Source: Bacteroidales bacterium (GTDB lineage Bacteria; Bacteroidota; Bacteroidia; Bacteroidales; Tenuifilaceae). Taken from it: a DNA stretch of 64,000 bases. The stretch lies in the NCBI GenBank assembly GCA_020636845.1, contig JACJXD010000001.1, positions 248,001 through 312,000 of the forward strand. Direction: 5' to 3'. The notes beneath the pieces are model-generated. The model did not search any database, was not told the origin of the DNA, and worked only from the letters and a program-made list of their open reading frames with translations. Below are positions 8,440-16,894 of the stretch, piece by piece; the first letter of the stretch is position 1, and each line of letters opens with the position of its first letter. The translations under genes were made by a program, and so were the position numbers.

Positions 8440-9534
8440 TTAATCTCCAAAGCCAATACCTACACCGCGAGCAGTACGAATAAGATCGCAGTCAGGATCT
8501 ACAAAATTGGGCTTGTTAATAGCATCAATTAAGGGTACCGAAATAATATCGGGATGACGGTATGCCACCATTTCACCAAATTTTCCTTCGAGAACCAATT
8601 CAAAGGCTTTGACGCCAAATTGGGTTGCCAAAACTCTATCGTATGCAACAGGAATTCCTCCACGTTGTAAGTGTCCTAAAACGGTTTCTCGAATATCTGC
8701 TTCAAACCCCATTTTTTTCAAATCGCCCATAAGCTTGTGGGCAACACCACCAAGCCGTAAGTTATTATAACCAACTTCATCGCTTTCTTCCGTGGTAAGT
8801 GTTCCACCCTTAGGCATAGCACCTTCGGCAATTACAACAATGGCATGTCCTTTCCCTTTGTTGTATCGACTATTTAACTTTTCTTCAACCTTTCTAATGT
8901 CGTAAGGAATTTCCGGAATTAGACAAACTTCGGCTCCACCAGCAATTGCAGCATGTAATGCAATCCATCCGGCATAACGTCCCATTACTTCCAAAATTAG
9001 TACACGGTTATGACTTGATGCTGTAGTTACCAATTTATCAACAGCTTCGGTTGCAATTTGCACGGCTGTTTGAAAACCGAACGTGAAGTCTGTTGCCGAC
9101 AGGTCGTTATCAATAGTCTTGGGAACACCTATAATGTTCAAGCCCTTTTCGTAGAGTTGTTGGGAAATTCGTTGGGAGCCATCACCGCCAATGCTAATTA
9201 CTGCGTCAATACCAAGGTACTGAAGTTTACGAATCATCTCATCGGAGCGGTCAACTTTCGACCAAGTTCCATCCGTATTTTTAATAGGCCAAGCAAATGG
9301 ACCTCCCTTGTTTGTAGTTCCAATAATAGTTCCCCCCTGAACATGAATACCGGCTACTGCCTTTTCATCCAACACCCTAATTTCTGTAGGTTCACGGAGT
9401 ATTCCGTCGAACGATTGTATACTTCCTATTACTTCCCAGTCTGGTTCGTGTGAGGCGCGCTTAACAACAGCCCTTATAACTGCATTGAGCCCTGGGCAAT
9501 CGCCACCTCCTGTTGCTACTAAAACTCTTTTCAT
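8440..9534 (-). CDS. pfkA: 6-phosphofructokinase, mixed-substrate group III type
   Basis: A 364-residue glycolytic enzyme phosphorylating fructose 6-phosphate to fructose 1,6-bisphosphate. The N-terminal GGGDCPGLNAVIR binds the phosphoryl donor, and PKTIDND (138-144) carries the catalytic Asp142. The donor-selecting positions read G119 in GGDGS (residue 104 of the E. coli enzyme, Gly meaning ATP) but K139 in PKTIDND (E. coli 124, Lys usual in PPi enzymes). This Gly/Lys pair is typical of group III enzymes, several of which use ATP. ATP use is therefore likely but not proven by sequence. Monocistronic, convergent with the SiaC trio. Confidence 0.92.
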   Translation of the reverse strand: MKRVLVATGGGDCPGLNAVIRAVVKRASHEPDWEVIGSIQSFDGILREPTEIRVLDEKAVAGIHVQGGTIIGTTNKGGPFAWPIKNTDGTWSKVDRSDEMIRKLQYLGIDAVISIGGDGSQRISQQLYEKGLNIIGVPKTIDNDLSATDFTFGFQTAVQIATEAVDKLVTTASSHNRVLILEVMGRYAGWIALHAAIAGGAEVCLIPEIPYDIRKVEEKLNSRYNKGKGHAIVVIAEGAMPKGGTLTTEESDEVGYNNLRLGGVAHKLMGDLKKMGFEADIRETVLGHLQRGGIPVAYDRVLATQFGVKAFELVLEGKFGEMVAYRHPDIISVPLIDAINKPNFVDPDCDLIRTARGVGIGFGD

Positions 9535-9956
9535 TGTTAATTCTTTTAATATTTCGGAGTATCTGTCAATGTCTCAAATTTCAAATGAGCAGCTAATTTA
9601 CTCCTATAATTTGTTTTACAATATCCTTTAATTGATTTCTTAATGATAATTTAAAATTGATATTTACTTTATTTTATTTGTTTTCTTGACAACGTTCTGT
9701 AAATAAATAAGTTTTATGGGTTACAGATTAGTCGCATCCAAATTTTTTCCACAATTGCAAAAGTATAAAAAAAATCAATGCTATATTAGCAAAACATTGT
9801 TAAACCCTTGAAAATGCTGAAATTTTAAACCGCAAACGGTTGAAAACTGACTGTTGAGATGTGAGCAATTTTGAGGCTTTAACTTATAATTTTAACCTAG
9901 AGAAAATTTTTAGCAGTATTTTAGAATTAATATTAATTAACCAATAACAATTCGCT
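9535..9956. other. Divergent intergenic region between pfkA and the GH13 gene
   Basis: AT-rich, no open frame of note. It contains a minus-strand -7 element (9758-9765) and a short inverted repeat AACCG-CAAA-CGGTT (9828-9841) that could be a regulator site for either gene. No clear plus-strand TAnnTTTG was found for the amylase gene. Confidence 0.4.
9758..9765 (-). promoter_or_regulatory. Candidate -7 element for pfkA
   Basis: CAAAAGTA on the plus strand reads TACTTTTG on the minus strand, fitting TAnnTTTG. A CAAAA at 9790-9794 could be the -33 element, although the 24-base gap is a little long. The pfkA leader would be about 220 bases. Confidence 0.35.
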
Positions 9957-11339
9957 ATGAAAAAATTTAGAATTCAACTTCTAAGTGTTTTAATGGCTAC
10001 TCTGTTCATATTTATGGTTGCCGTAACTTCGTGTACAGAGCAAAAACCGAAACCTGAGCCATTTAAAGTTGAACATGCCCAATGGGTTCCCAATTCTATT
10101 ATTTACGAAGTAAATGTTAGGCAATATACGCCAGAAGGAACATTTAAGGCATTCGAAAAACATTTACCACGATTAAAAGATTTAGGTGTAGATATTTTGT
10201 GGTTCATGCCTATTCATCCCATAGGCGAAATTAATCGTAAGGGTACGCTAGGTAGTTACTACTCGGTTAAGGACTATTACGGAATAAATCCAAATTATGG
10301 AACGCTGGACGATTTTAAATCGGTTGTTAGCGAGGCTCATAAGTTAGGAATGAAGGTAATAATAGACATTGTTGCTAACCATACCTCTCACGATGCCGTG
10401 TTACTACAAGAGCATCCGGATTGGTATGTTCACGACTCAACCGGAAAGGTGGTTTCTCCTTTCGATTGGACTGATGTGGCTAAGTTAGATTACAGTAAGC
10501 CGGAACTGCGTAAGTATATGGTTGATATGCTTAAATATTGGATAAAAGATGTCGATTTAGATGGATTTAGGTGCGATGTTGCTGCCGAAGTTCCTACCGA
10601 TTTTTGGAATGATGCTCGTACCGAACTAAATAAATTAGGGAAACCCATATTTATGTTGGCAGAAGCCGAAACACCTGAACTTCAAAAATTTGCATTTGAT
10701 GCCGATTACGCTTGGGAATTTCATCATATTATGAATAGTATTGCGCAAGGAAAAGCAAATGCAAATGCACTGGAGCAGTATTTGTTGAAAAAGGCAACAG
10801 TATATCCCAAAAATACTATTAAAATGAACTTTATTACCAATCATGACGAGAATAGTTGGAATGGTAGTGAGTTCGAACGTATGGGCGATGCTGTAAAAAC
10901 AATGGCGGCACTTTCGTATGTGGTTGATGGAATGCCATTAATATATTCGGGACAGGAAGCCGGTTTTACCAAACGATTAGCGTTTTTCGAGAAAGACCAA
11001 ATAGATTGGACAGATTCTAATGGATATTTTCCTTTCTATAAAAAACTAAACGAACTTAAAAAATCGATGTCGGTTCTTGATGCCGGTGAAAAGGGGGCAG
11101 ATATTTTCCGAATTACTACAAATGCCGATAGTTGTGTGTTTGCATTTACCCGTTCGAACGATAGCCAATCGCTTTTTGCTGTTTTTAATCTTACCAAGGA
11201 TACTCAGAGAGTAACATTCACCTCTAATCAACATTATGGTAATTATAGCGATTTTTTCACCAACACTGATATTACTTTTAATAAGGCAACAGAACTAGTG
11301 CTTTCGCCATGGGAGTTTCACCTATATATTAAAAAGTAG
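9957..11339 (+). CDS. GH13 alpha-amylase family lipoprotein
   Basis: A 460-residue glycoside hydrolase family 13 protein acting on alpha-glucans. Residues 1-25 are a lipoprotein signal and C26 (VTSC) is the lipidation site, so it is likely anchored in an envelope membrane. The TIM barrel shows the family regions: DIVANHTSHD (137-146, region I), GFRCDVAAEVP with nucleophile D207, MLAEAE with acid/base E236, and FITNHDENSW with stabiliser D297. A small C-terminal beta domain ends the protein. It stands alone with its own terminator, not within a sus-type locus, so the exact substrate (starch, maltodextrin or glycogen) is open. Confidence 0.88.
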   Translation: MKKFRIQLLSVLMATLFIFMVAVTSCTEQKPKPEPFKVEHAQWVPNSIIYEVNVRQYTPEGTFKAFEKHLPRLKDLGVDILWFMPIHPIGEINRKGTLGSYYSVKDYYGINPNYGTLDDFKSVVSEAHKLGMKVIIDIVANHTSHDAVLLQEHPDWYVHDSTGKVVSPFDWTDVAKLDYSKPELRKYMVDMLKYWIKDVDLDGFRCDVAAEVPTDFWNDARTELNKLGKPIFMLAEAETPELQKFAFDADYAWEFHHIMNSIAQGKANANALEQYLLKKATVYPKNTIKMNFITNHDENSWNGSEFERMGDAVKTMAALSYVVDGMPLIYSGQEAGFTKRLAFFEKDQIDWTDSNGYFPFYKKLNELKKSMSVLDAGEKGADIFRITTNADSCVFAFTRSNDSQSLFAVFNLTKDTQRVTFTSNQHYGNYSDFFTNTDITFNKATELVLSPWEFHLYIKK

Positions 11340-11358
11340 AGAGTTTTTTAAGGTTTAT

Positions 11359-11390
11359 AGAGAGTTACCTAATAGTAACTCTCTTTTTTT
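11359..11390 (+). terminator. Terminator after the GH13 gene
   Basis: AGAGAGTTAC (11359-11368) pairs perfectly with GTAACTCTCT (11375-11384) across a 6-base loop, followed by a T-run. Confidence 0.9.
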
Positions 11391-11443
11391 GCTCTATTGT
11401 TTAATAACAGCATATAGCAACTAAATGTTATTTCACTATTTAC

Positions 11444-11451
11444 TACATTTG
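11444..11451 (+). promoter_or_regulatory. -7 promoter element for the flavodiiron gene
   Basis: TACATTTG is an exact TAnnTTTG match 39 bases before the ATG; the -33 element is weak. Confidence 0.5.
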
Positions 11452-11490
11452 CAAAGCAAAATGGAATAACTCTTTAAATTTATAAATAGT

Positions 11491-12681
11491 ATGTTTTATA
11501 CAGTTCCTGTAGTTGGAAAAGTTCACTGGATTGGAGTGAACGATCGCCGAAAACGATTATTCGAAAATATTTGGCCACTGGATAGAGGAGTATCGTACAA
11601 CTCCTACCTTATTGCTGACGAAAAAACAGCGTTGATAGACACCATTGAGGACAGAGCAGCGGGTAATTACGTTGAACGCATTGAAAGCCTGCTTAACGGC
11701 CGTCCGCTCGATTACCTCATTATTAACCACATGGAACCCGACCACTCGGGCGAAATTAAGGCCATTGTCGATAAGTTTAAAGGAGTAAAGTTGGTTGGCA
11801 ATAGCAAAACATTCAAAATAGTAGAAGCGTACTGGGGGCTTACCGAAAATTTGCATCAAGTTCAGGATGGTGACACGCTGGATTTAGGTCATCATAAGTT
11901 GAAGTTTGTAATGACACCTTGGGTTCATTGGCCAGAAACAATGATGACTTACGATGAAACTGATAAAATAATATTTACAGGTGATGCTTTTGGAAGTTTT
12001 GGTACTCTTGACGGAGGAATTTTCGACGATGAGATAAATTTCGACTATTTCGAAGATGAAATGCGTCGTTATTACTCTAACATCGTTGGAAAATACAGCA
12101 ACATGGTGCAAAAGGCCTTTGCCAAGTTAAAGGATGTTCCCGTAAACGTTGTGGCATCGACACATGGCCCTGTATGGCGTAAAAATCCTGAAAAGGTTCT
12201 TGGTTTATACGACAAATGGAGCAAATACGAAGCCGAAGAAGGTGTGGTAATAATATTTGCATCGATGTATGGGAATACCGAGGAAATAGCCGATTATATA
12301 GGACGTAAAATTGCTGAACAGGGTGTAAAAAACATTCATATTCACGATGTATCTCGTACTCATATCAGCCACTTAATAAACGAAATTTGGAAATATAAGG
12401 GAATTATTTTGGGCTCTTGCGCTTACAACTCTCAGATGTTTCCCCTGATGGAGCAATTTACCCGTGAGTTAACTCACATGGGAATTAAGAACAAAAAATT
12501 GGGACTTTTTGGAAGTTACAGTTGGAATGGGGGGGGACTAAAAAACTTAGTTAAGTTTGCCGAGGAAGCAGAGTTGGAACTTGTTGCTGAACCTGCTGAA
12601 ATATACGGAAAACCTTCTGTTGAAAAGTTAAAGCAATTCGACGAGTTGGCTGTTAAAATGGCAGCAAGCGTAAAAGATTAA
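11491..12681 (+). CDS. Flavodiiron protein (oxygen/NO reductase, FprA family)
   Basis: A 396-residue cytoplasmic enzyme that reduces O2 to water or NO to N2O, typical of anaerobes. The N-terminal metallo-beta-lactamase domain (1-245) keeps the diiron ligands H80, E82, D84, H146, D165 and H225 (motifs NHMEPDHSG, PWVHWPE, TGDAFGSFG, STHGPVW). The flavodoxin domain (about 250-396) has the FMN phosphate loop ASMYGNTEEIAD and the SYSWNGGG loop. There is no fused rubredoxin, so electrons must come from a separate rubredoxin or reductase. It has its own promoter and terminator. Together with tpx and the bat operon it points to an oxygen-exposed anaerobe. Confidence 0.95.
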   Translation: MFYTVPVVGKVHWIGVNDRRKRLFENIWPLDRGVSYNSYLIADEKTALIDTIEDRAAGNYVERIESLLNGRPLDYLIINHMEPDHSGEIKAIVDKFKGVKLVGNSKTFKIVEAYWGLTENLHQVQDGDTLDLGHHKLKFVMTPWVHWPETMMTYDETDKIIFTGDAFGSFGTLDGGIFDDEINFDYFEDEMRRYYSNIVGKYSNMVQKAFAKLKDVPVNVVASTHGPVWRKNPEKVLGLYDKWSKYEAEEGVVIIFASMYGNTEEIADYIGRKIAEQGVKNIHIHDVSRTHISHLINEIWKYKGIILGSCAYNSQMFPLMEQFTRELTHMGIKNKKLGLFGSYSWNGGGLKNLVKFAEEAELELVAEPAEIYGKPSVEKLKQFDELAVKMAASVKD

Positions 12682-12699
12682 TCTTTGAAAATTAGCATA

Positions 12700-12724
12700 A
12701 AAAGAGGCTTATAAAGCCTCTTTT
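12700..12724. terminator. Bidirectional terminator between the flavodiiron and cupin genes
   Basis: AAAAGAGGCTT (12700-12710) pairs with AAGCCTCTTTT (12714-12724); the A and T ends serve both converging genes. Confidence 0.85.
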
Positions 12725-12994
12725 CTATTTAAAGTTGTAGTGTTTTCGAATGGGCTTTTTTACATTCCAAACGCACTTTAACCCTTTTTTGAAGGTAACA
12801 AAGTCGCCGGTTTTAATTGTGTAAGTACCTTCATTCGTTTCAATATTAACTTCTCCTTCCAAAATCAGGCACTCCTCTTCGGAATCGTAAAACCAATCGA
12901 AGGAAGAAATTTCCTTTGTCCAGATAGGCCAACTTTTAATGCCTCTTTTGCTTATTTGCTCTTCGGTGAGCGTTTCTACCAACACTTTACTCAT
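12725..12994 (-). CDS. Small single-domain cupin protein
   Basis: An 89-residue protein from ATG 12994; a GTG three codons upstream is less likely. It resembles the Cupin_3 (DUF861/EutQ-like) family: SSFDWFYDSEEECLILEGEV is the first cupin motif and GDFVTFKKGLKCVWNV the second. The usual metal-binding histidines are largely replaced (EECLILEG lacks the HxH pair), so a metal-dependent activity is doubtful. The single domain suggests ligand binding or a small isomerase-like role. It is divergent from the thioesterase pair and shares an 84-base promoter region with it. Confidence 0.75.
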   Translation of the reverse strand: MSKVLVETLTEEQISKRGIKSWPIWTKEISSFDWFYDSEEECLILEGEVNIETNEGTYTIKTGDFVTFKKGLKCVWNVKKPIRKHYNFK

Positions 12995-13019
12995 TATTTT
13001 CACATTATTTATAACTCTG

Positions 13020-13027
13020 CAAAATTA
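13020..13027 (-). promoter_or_regulatory. Candidate -7 element for the cupin gene
   Basis: CAAAATTA on the plus strand reads TAATTTTG on the minus strand, fitting TAnnTTTG, 26 bases before the ATG at 12994. Confidence 0.4.
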
Positions 13028-13056
13028 ATACATTCACGAAATAAAGCCTATTTTTA

Positions 13057-13064
13057 TACATTTG
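13057..13064 (+). promoter_or_regulatory. -7 promoter element for the thioesterase pair
   Basis: TACATTTG, an exact TAnnTTTG match, 23 bases before the ATG at 13088. Confidence 0.5.
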
Positions 13065-13087
13065 TATAAACCTTTAAACTACTTTTA

Positions 13088-13477
13088 ATGAACTTCGATA
13101 TTCCTTTGAATGCTGAAGAAACTGTAACCGAAAAGGTGACAAGTAAAAATACAGCGGCTGCTTACGGTTCCGGATTAATAGAAGTTTACGCTACGCCGGC
13201 AATGATTGCCCTCATGGAAAAAGCATCGTATTCTGCAGTTAGCAGTTACCTACCGGAAGGGTTTAATACCGTAGGAACGGAAATATGCGTGAAACACGTA
13301 AAGGCTACGCCTATAGATCAAGAAGTCTGGAGTAAAGCCGTTTTGGTTGAAGTTGAAGGAAAAAAGTTGAAGTTCGAAGTAACTGCGTGGGATTCCGAAG
13401 GCATTATTGGCTCTGGTTTTCACTATCGCTACATAATTAACACTGAAAAGTTCATGAAAAAAGTTTCCGATAAATAA
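13088..13477 (+). CDS. Hotdog-fold thioesterase (FlK-like)
   Basis: A 129-residue hotdog-fold protein of the thioesterase family that includes fluoroacetyl-CoA thioesterase FlK. Visible features are the N-terminal strand ending YATPAMIALMEKASYSAV (the long central helix), VGTEICVKHVKATP (central strands) and a C-terminal strand region ending in GSGFHYRYIIN. It is expected to hydrolyse small acyl-CoA thioesters; the natural substrate is unknown. It starts the transcript shared with a second, unrelated hotdog gene 8 bases downstream. Confidence 0.8.
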   Translation: MNFDIPLNAEETVTEKVTSKNTAAAYGSGLIEVYATPAMIALMEKASYSAVSSYLPEGFNTVGTEICVKHVKATPIDQEVWSKAVLVEVEGKKLKFEVTAWDSEGIIGSGFHYRYIINTEKFMKKVSDK

Positions 13478-13485
13478 AATTTATT

Positions 13486-14259
13486 ATGGCTATTGATAAA
13501 ACACAGTTTCCTAAATCTCAATTTTTTACCGAAGAAATTAAAGTTCACTCTTACGATTCTGACTTTAACCAAAATCTATCGATAAAGTCGTTTTTTAACT
13601 TTCTTCAGGAAATAGCCTGGGAACATGCTCAGACGCTTGGTTACGGATGGGAACATCTAATGAAAAATAGTTGGTTTTGGGCATTGGTTCGTATGGAAGC
13701 GGATATCTTCCATAAGTTGAAATGGACGGATAAAGCAACATTGGTTACATGGCCAAGAAAAGACGAAGGTATTTTTGCGTACCGCGACTTTGAGCTGTAT
13801 AACTCCGAAGGAGTAAAGTGCATTGCTGCATCAAGCAGTTGGCTGGTACTAAATGTTAATAATCGCAGGCCGGTTAGGCTGAGCGAATGGTACAACGACA
13901 TGCCTTTTTCTACGCGACAGGCATTAAACCGTAATGCCGATAAGCTAAAAGAATCGGATATGCCAATTGCCTATTCCGAGGAATTTCCTATTACCGTAGG
14001 CGACATCGACATGAATGGGCATGTAAACAACGTAAGGTATATCGATTGGGCGTATAATGCATTTCCTGTGGACCATTACAAAAAGTATTATCCCGAGAAG
14101 GTTGCCGTTAACTTCAACGCCGAAGCATTATACGGAGATAATGTTAAAGTTGAGTTACGAAAGGACAATCTTAACTCTACTGTGGATATAGTAAATCCTA
14201 CAACTGGAAAAAACAATTGCAGGATAAATTTTCAATGGAAAGAATTGGAGAAATTTTGA
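13486..14259 (+). CDS. Acyl-ACP thioesterase (FatA/FatB-like, double hotdog)
   Basis: A 257-residue protein of the bacterial acyl-ACP thioesterase family (PF01643), which releases free fatty acids from acyl carrier protein. It has two hotdog halves: residues about 12-140, with SIKSFFNFLQEIAWEHAQ as the first helix and WPRKDEGIFAYRDFEL as central strands, and about 160-257, with DIDMNGHVNNVRYIDWAYN. In plant FatA/B the equivalent Asn/His residues of this second motif are catalytic. Length matches the Bacteroidota enzymes. Placement next to a CoA-type thioesterase suggests a role in acyl-chain turnover. Confidence 0.88.
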   Translation: MAIDKTQFPKSQFFTEEIKVHSYDSDFNQNLSIKSFFNFLQEIAWEHAQTLGYGWEHLMKNSWFWALVRMEADIFHKLKWTDKATLVTWPRKDEGIFAYRDFELYNSEGVKCIAASSSWLVLNVNNRRPVRLSEWYNDMPFSTRQALNRNADKLKESDMPIAYSEEFPITVGDIDMNGHVNNVRYIDWAYNAFPVDHYKKYYPEKVAVNFNAEALYGDNVKVELRKDNLNSTVDIVNPTTGKNNCRINFQWKELEKF

Positions 14260-14294
14260 TTAACTAATAGTCGTAACACTCTAAATTTAGATAT

Positions 14295-15830
14295 ATGTTT
14301 ACAGATGCCGATTTAACCCTTTTAAAGCAAAAAGGAATTTCCGAAACTAGTGCAAAAAAACAAATTGAAACGTTTCAAAACGGATTGCCATTTATCAATA
14401 TCGTAAAGCCGGCAACAGTTGGTGACGGTATTATTAAACTGGATGCCAATGAAATTGACGATTTAATTGATGTATATAGAAGTTTCGAAGGTTCAAGGGT
14501 TAAATTCGTCCCGGCATCGGGAGCAGCAACCCGTATGTTTAAGCATATATTTGAATTTAGAGAAAAGTTTCCCAAAGAAGGCATGAATGTATTCTCCGAT
14601 AAAGGGTTTAATTCCATTTATACCTTTTTTAAGGATATTAAAAAGTTTCCCTTCTACTCCAAGTTATATAACGAATTATGGAGTACCGGATACGATATGG
14701 ACGTGTTGTTGGAGAAAAATGATTACTTGCCAATAGTTAATACTCTTTTAAACGAGGACGGCCTTAATTATGGTAATTTGCCTAAAGGATTAATACTTTT
14801 TCACAAGTATGGCGAAATTGCCCGGACTTCCTTGGAAGAGCACATAGTTGAAGGAACGCAGTACTGTAAAGATCCTCACGGTAACGTAGCCATTCATCTT
14901 ACGGTTTCTCCGGAACATAAGGAAGATTTCGAGACTTTAGTTTCAAGGGTTTTGCCATACTACCAAAATTCGTTTAACGCTACTTTAAAAATATCCTATT
15001 CTACACAAGAGCCATTTACCGATACAATTGCCGTAGATGAAAGTAATAATCCGTTTCGCGATTCTTTAGGCGAGTTGATTTTCCGTCCGGGAGGACATGG
15101 GGCCTTACTGGAAAATGTTGGGAAGTTAAACGAAGAGTTGATTTTTATTAAAAATATCGATAATGTAGCCCCTGACAGGTTGAAATTTCAAACGGCCAGG
15201 TACAAGAAGGCGCTTGCGGGAATGCTTTTAGGATACCGGAAGTTGATATACTCCTATGTCGAAAAGTTGGAAACAAAGGATTTAACAATAAGTAAGCTAA
15301 ACGAAATTCTCGATTTCGTAATAGAGGAGCTGTTTATTTTGCCGCCAACAGCCTTTGATAAGTCAGATAAGGTACAACTTCAGAAATTTCTTTTGGATAT
15401 GCTAAACAGACCTATTAGGGTTTGTGGCATGGTAAAAAATCAAGGAGAGCCCGGAGGTGGACCTTTCTGGGCTGTTAATCCCAACAAAACCATATCGCTT
15501 CAAATAGTTGAGAGTTCACAAATAAACCTTAACGATGCTAATGTTAAAAAGGTGTTTGAGTCTTCAACTCACTTTAATCCGGTCGATTTAGTTTGTTGTA
15601 TTAAAAACTACAAAGGTGAAAAGTTTAACCTTGCCGATTTTCGAGATGCCGATGCAGGATTTATTTCAATAAAAAGTAAAGACGGAAAACATCTCAAGGC
15701 CCTTGAATTACCTGGTCTTTGGAATGGCGCTATGAGCAACTGGACTACAATTTTTGTAGAAGTACCTTTGGAAACCTTTAATCCGGTAAAAACGGTTAAC
15801 GATTTACTGCGCGAAGAGCATCAAGCGTAA
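14295..15830 (+). CDS. DUF4301 protein with UDP-sugar-pyrophosphorylase-like motifs
   Basis: A 511-residue protein of the DUF4301 family, whose function I do not know to be established. Several segments look like nucleotidyltransferases of the UDPGP/UAP type. FVPASGAATRMFK (71-83) resembles the nucleotide loop PAAGxGTRM. PKGLILFH (163-170) lies where such enzymes hold a conserved Lys. RPGGHGALLENVG (264-276) and FIKNIDNVAPD (284-294) parallel the UAP motifs PxGNGG and VDN. A glycine-rich GEPGGGPFW segment follows near residue 394. This suggests an enzyme making or using a nucleotide sugar, by inference only. It follows the thioesterase gene by 35 bases and converges on truA with a 5-base gap. 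Confidence 0.75.
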   Translation: MFTDADLTLLKQKGISETSAKKQIETFQNGLPFINIVKPATVGDGIIKLDANEIDDLIDVYRSFEGSRVKFVPASGAATRMFKHIFEFREKFPKEGMNVFSDKGFNSIYTFFKDIKKFPFYSKLYNELWSTGYDMDVLLEKNDYLPIVNTLLNEDGLNYGNLPKGLILFHKYGEIARTSLEEHIVEGTQYCKDPHGNVAIHLTVSPEHKEDFETLVSRVLPYYQNSFNATLKISYSTQEPFTDTIAVDESNNPFRDSLGELIFRPGGHGALLENVGKLNEELIFIKNIDNVAPDRLKFQTARYKKALAGMLLGYRKLIYSYVEKLETKDLTISKLNEILDFVIEELFILPPTAFDKSDKVQLQKFLLDMLNRPIRVCGMVKNQGEPGGGPFWAVNPNKTISLQIVESSQINLNDANVKKVFESSTHFNPVDLVCCIKNYKGEKFNLADFRDADAGFISIKSKDGKHLKALELPGLWNGAMSNWTTIFVEVPLETFNPVKTVNDLLREEHQA

Positions 15831-15835
15831 TGAAA

Positions 15836-16591
15836 CTACTTGTTAAAAATGGTTTCGGGGTAATCAATAACATCTAAGTACAAACCGTTGGCAGGAGCGG
15901 AAGTCCCTGCCAAACTTCTATCTTTAGCCTCGATTATTTCCGCAAAATTATCGGGAGTAATACGGCCTTTACCTACTTCCACTAAGGTTCCCACAATGGC
16001 ACGTACCATGTTTCGCAGAAAACGGTTAGCTTTTATGTTGAATTTTATCAGTTCTCCGTCGATTGTCCAACTTGCCTGATACACTTTGCATATATTGGTT
16101 TTATTATCCGAGCCTGTTTTACTAAAACTGGTAAAATCCGTATAGTTTAAAAGCAAATCGGAGGCAATTTGCATATTGTTAATGTTCAAACTATTATAGT
16201 ACATCCATGCAAAATCCAATAAAAAAGGATTCTTCCTTGTGCAAATTATATACTCGTAACCTCTAAGAATTGCATCAAAACGTGCATTGGCACTCGGTTT
16301 TACCGAAACTATTTTCGATACAGAAATATCAACAGGTATAATACTGTTAAGGCTGTACAAAAATTTTGGATTATTCTCTAAACCTCCAGTTATCGTATCG
16401 AAATGTGCTACATAGTGTTTTGCATGAACCCCTGTATCCGTACGTCCTGCACCTATGGTATTAACATCTTCCTTGAGTAAAGTTGATAGCGCATCGTTAA
16501 GTTTACCCTGAACGGTAACTGCATTTTCCTGCACTTGCCATCCATGGTAATTTGTTCCTTTATATGATAAATAAATGAAGTAACGATTCAT
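15836..16591 (-). CDS. truA: tRNA pseudouridine(38-40) synthase
   Basis: A 251-residue TruA, which isomerises uridines 38-40 in the tRNA anticodon arm. I start at ATG 16591; the frame extends three codons to a TTG at 16600 that is less likely. The catalytic motif GAGRTDTGVHA carries D52, equivalent to Asp60 of E. coli TruA. SYKGTNYHGWQVQ at the N-terminus and FLRNMVRAIVGTLVEVGKG near the C-terminus are standard family blocks. Length is normal. It converges on the DUF4301 gene with no visible terminator between them. Confidence 0.95.
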   Translation of the reverse strand: MNRYFIYLSYKGTNYHGWQVQENAVTVQGKLNDALSTLLKEDVNTIGAGRTDTGVHAKHYVAHFDTITGGLENNPKFLYSLNSIIPVDISVSKIVSVKPSANARFDAILRGYEYIICTRKNPFLLDFAWMYYNSLNINNMQIASDLLLNYTDFTSFSKTGSDNKTNICKVYQASWTIDGELIKFNIKANRFLRNMVRAIVGTLVEVGKGRITPDNFAEIIEAKDRSLAGTSAPANGLYLDVIDYPETIFNK

Positions 16592-16600
16592 GCTTCTCAA

Positions 16601-16894
16601 TATTGTATCAAATGTAATAATAAGGTCGGTACAAAATTGAATAAAAATTCTGTTACTGCACAGTTACACTTGCAATTTTCGTCGTTTCTAATTTTTTGTA
16701 ACTATTATTATTTCTCATTTTCAGTACATTGAATAAAAAATTAAACACTAATTAAAACACTTAACCTCGTTTACCAGACAACATGTCGTGTTTTAACTCT
16801 TTTTAACACCTCAAGCACCTAATAATTGTCATATTTGCGTGTACACGTTCAATACTAATAAATCGATTGTAAAACGAATTTAAAAAATTGAATT
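16601..16894. promoter_or_regulatory. Upstream region of the moxR-bat operon
   Basis: AT-rich and gene-free. TTAAAACAC (16752-16760) and GTGTTTTAA (16788-16796) form a 9-bp inverted repeat around GACAACATGTC and may be an operator. CATATTTG at 16832-16839 is a one-base mismatch to TAnnTTTG and is the best promoter candidate, about 56 bases before the moxR ATG. Confidence 0.35.

Noticed and set aside
9058..9453. Plus-strand 131-codon frame opposite pfkA
   Set aside because: It is a shadow of conserved PFK motifs and has no family match.
12725..13003. GTG start for the cupin gene
   Set aside because: ATG 12994 leaves the conserved region intact and gives better spacing from the -7 element.
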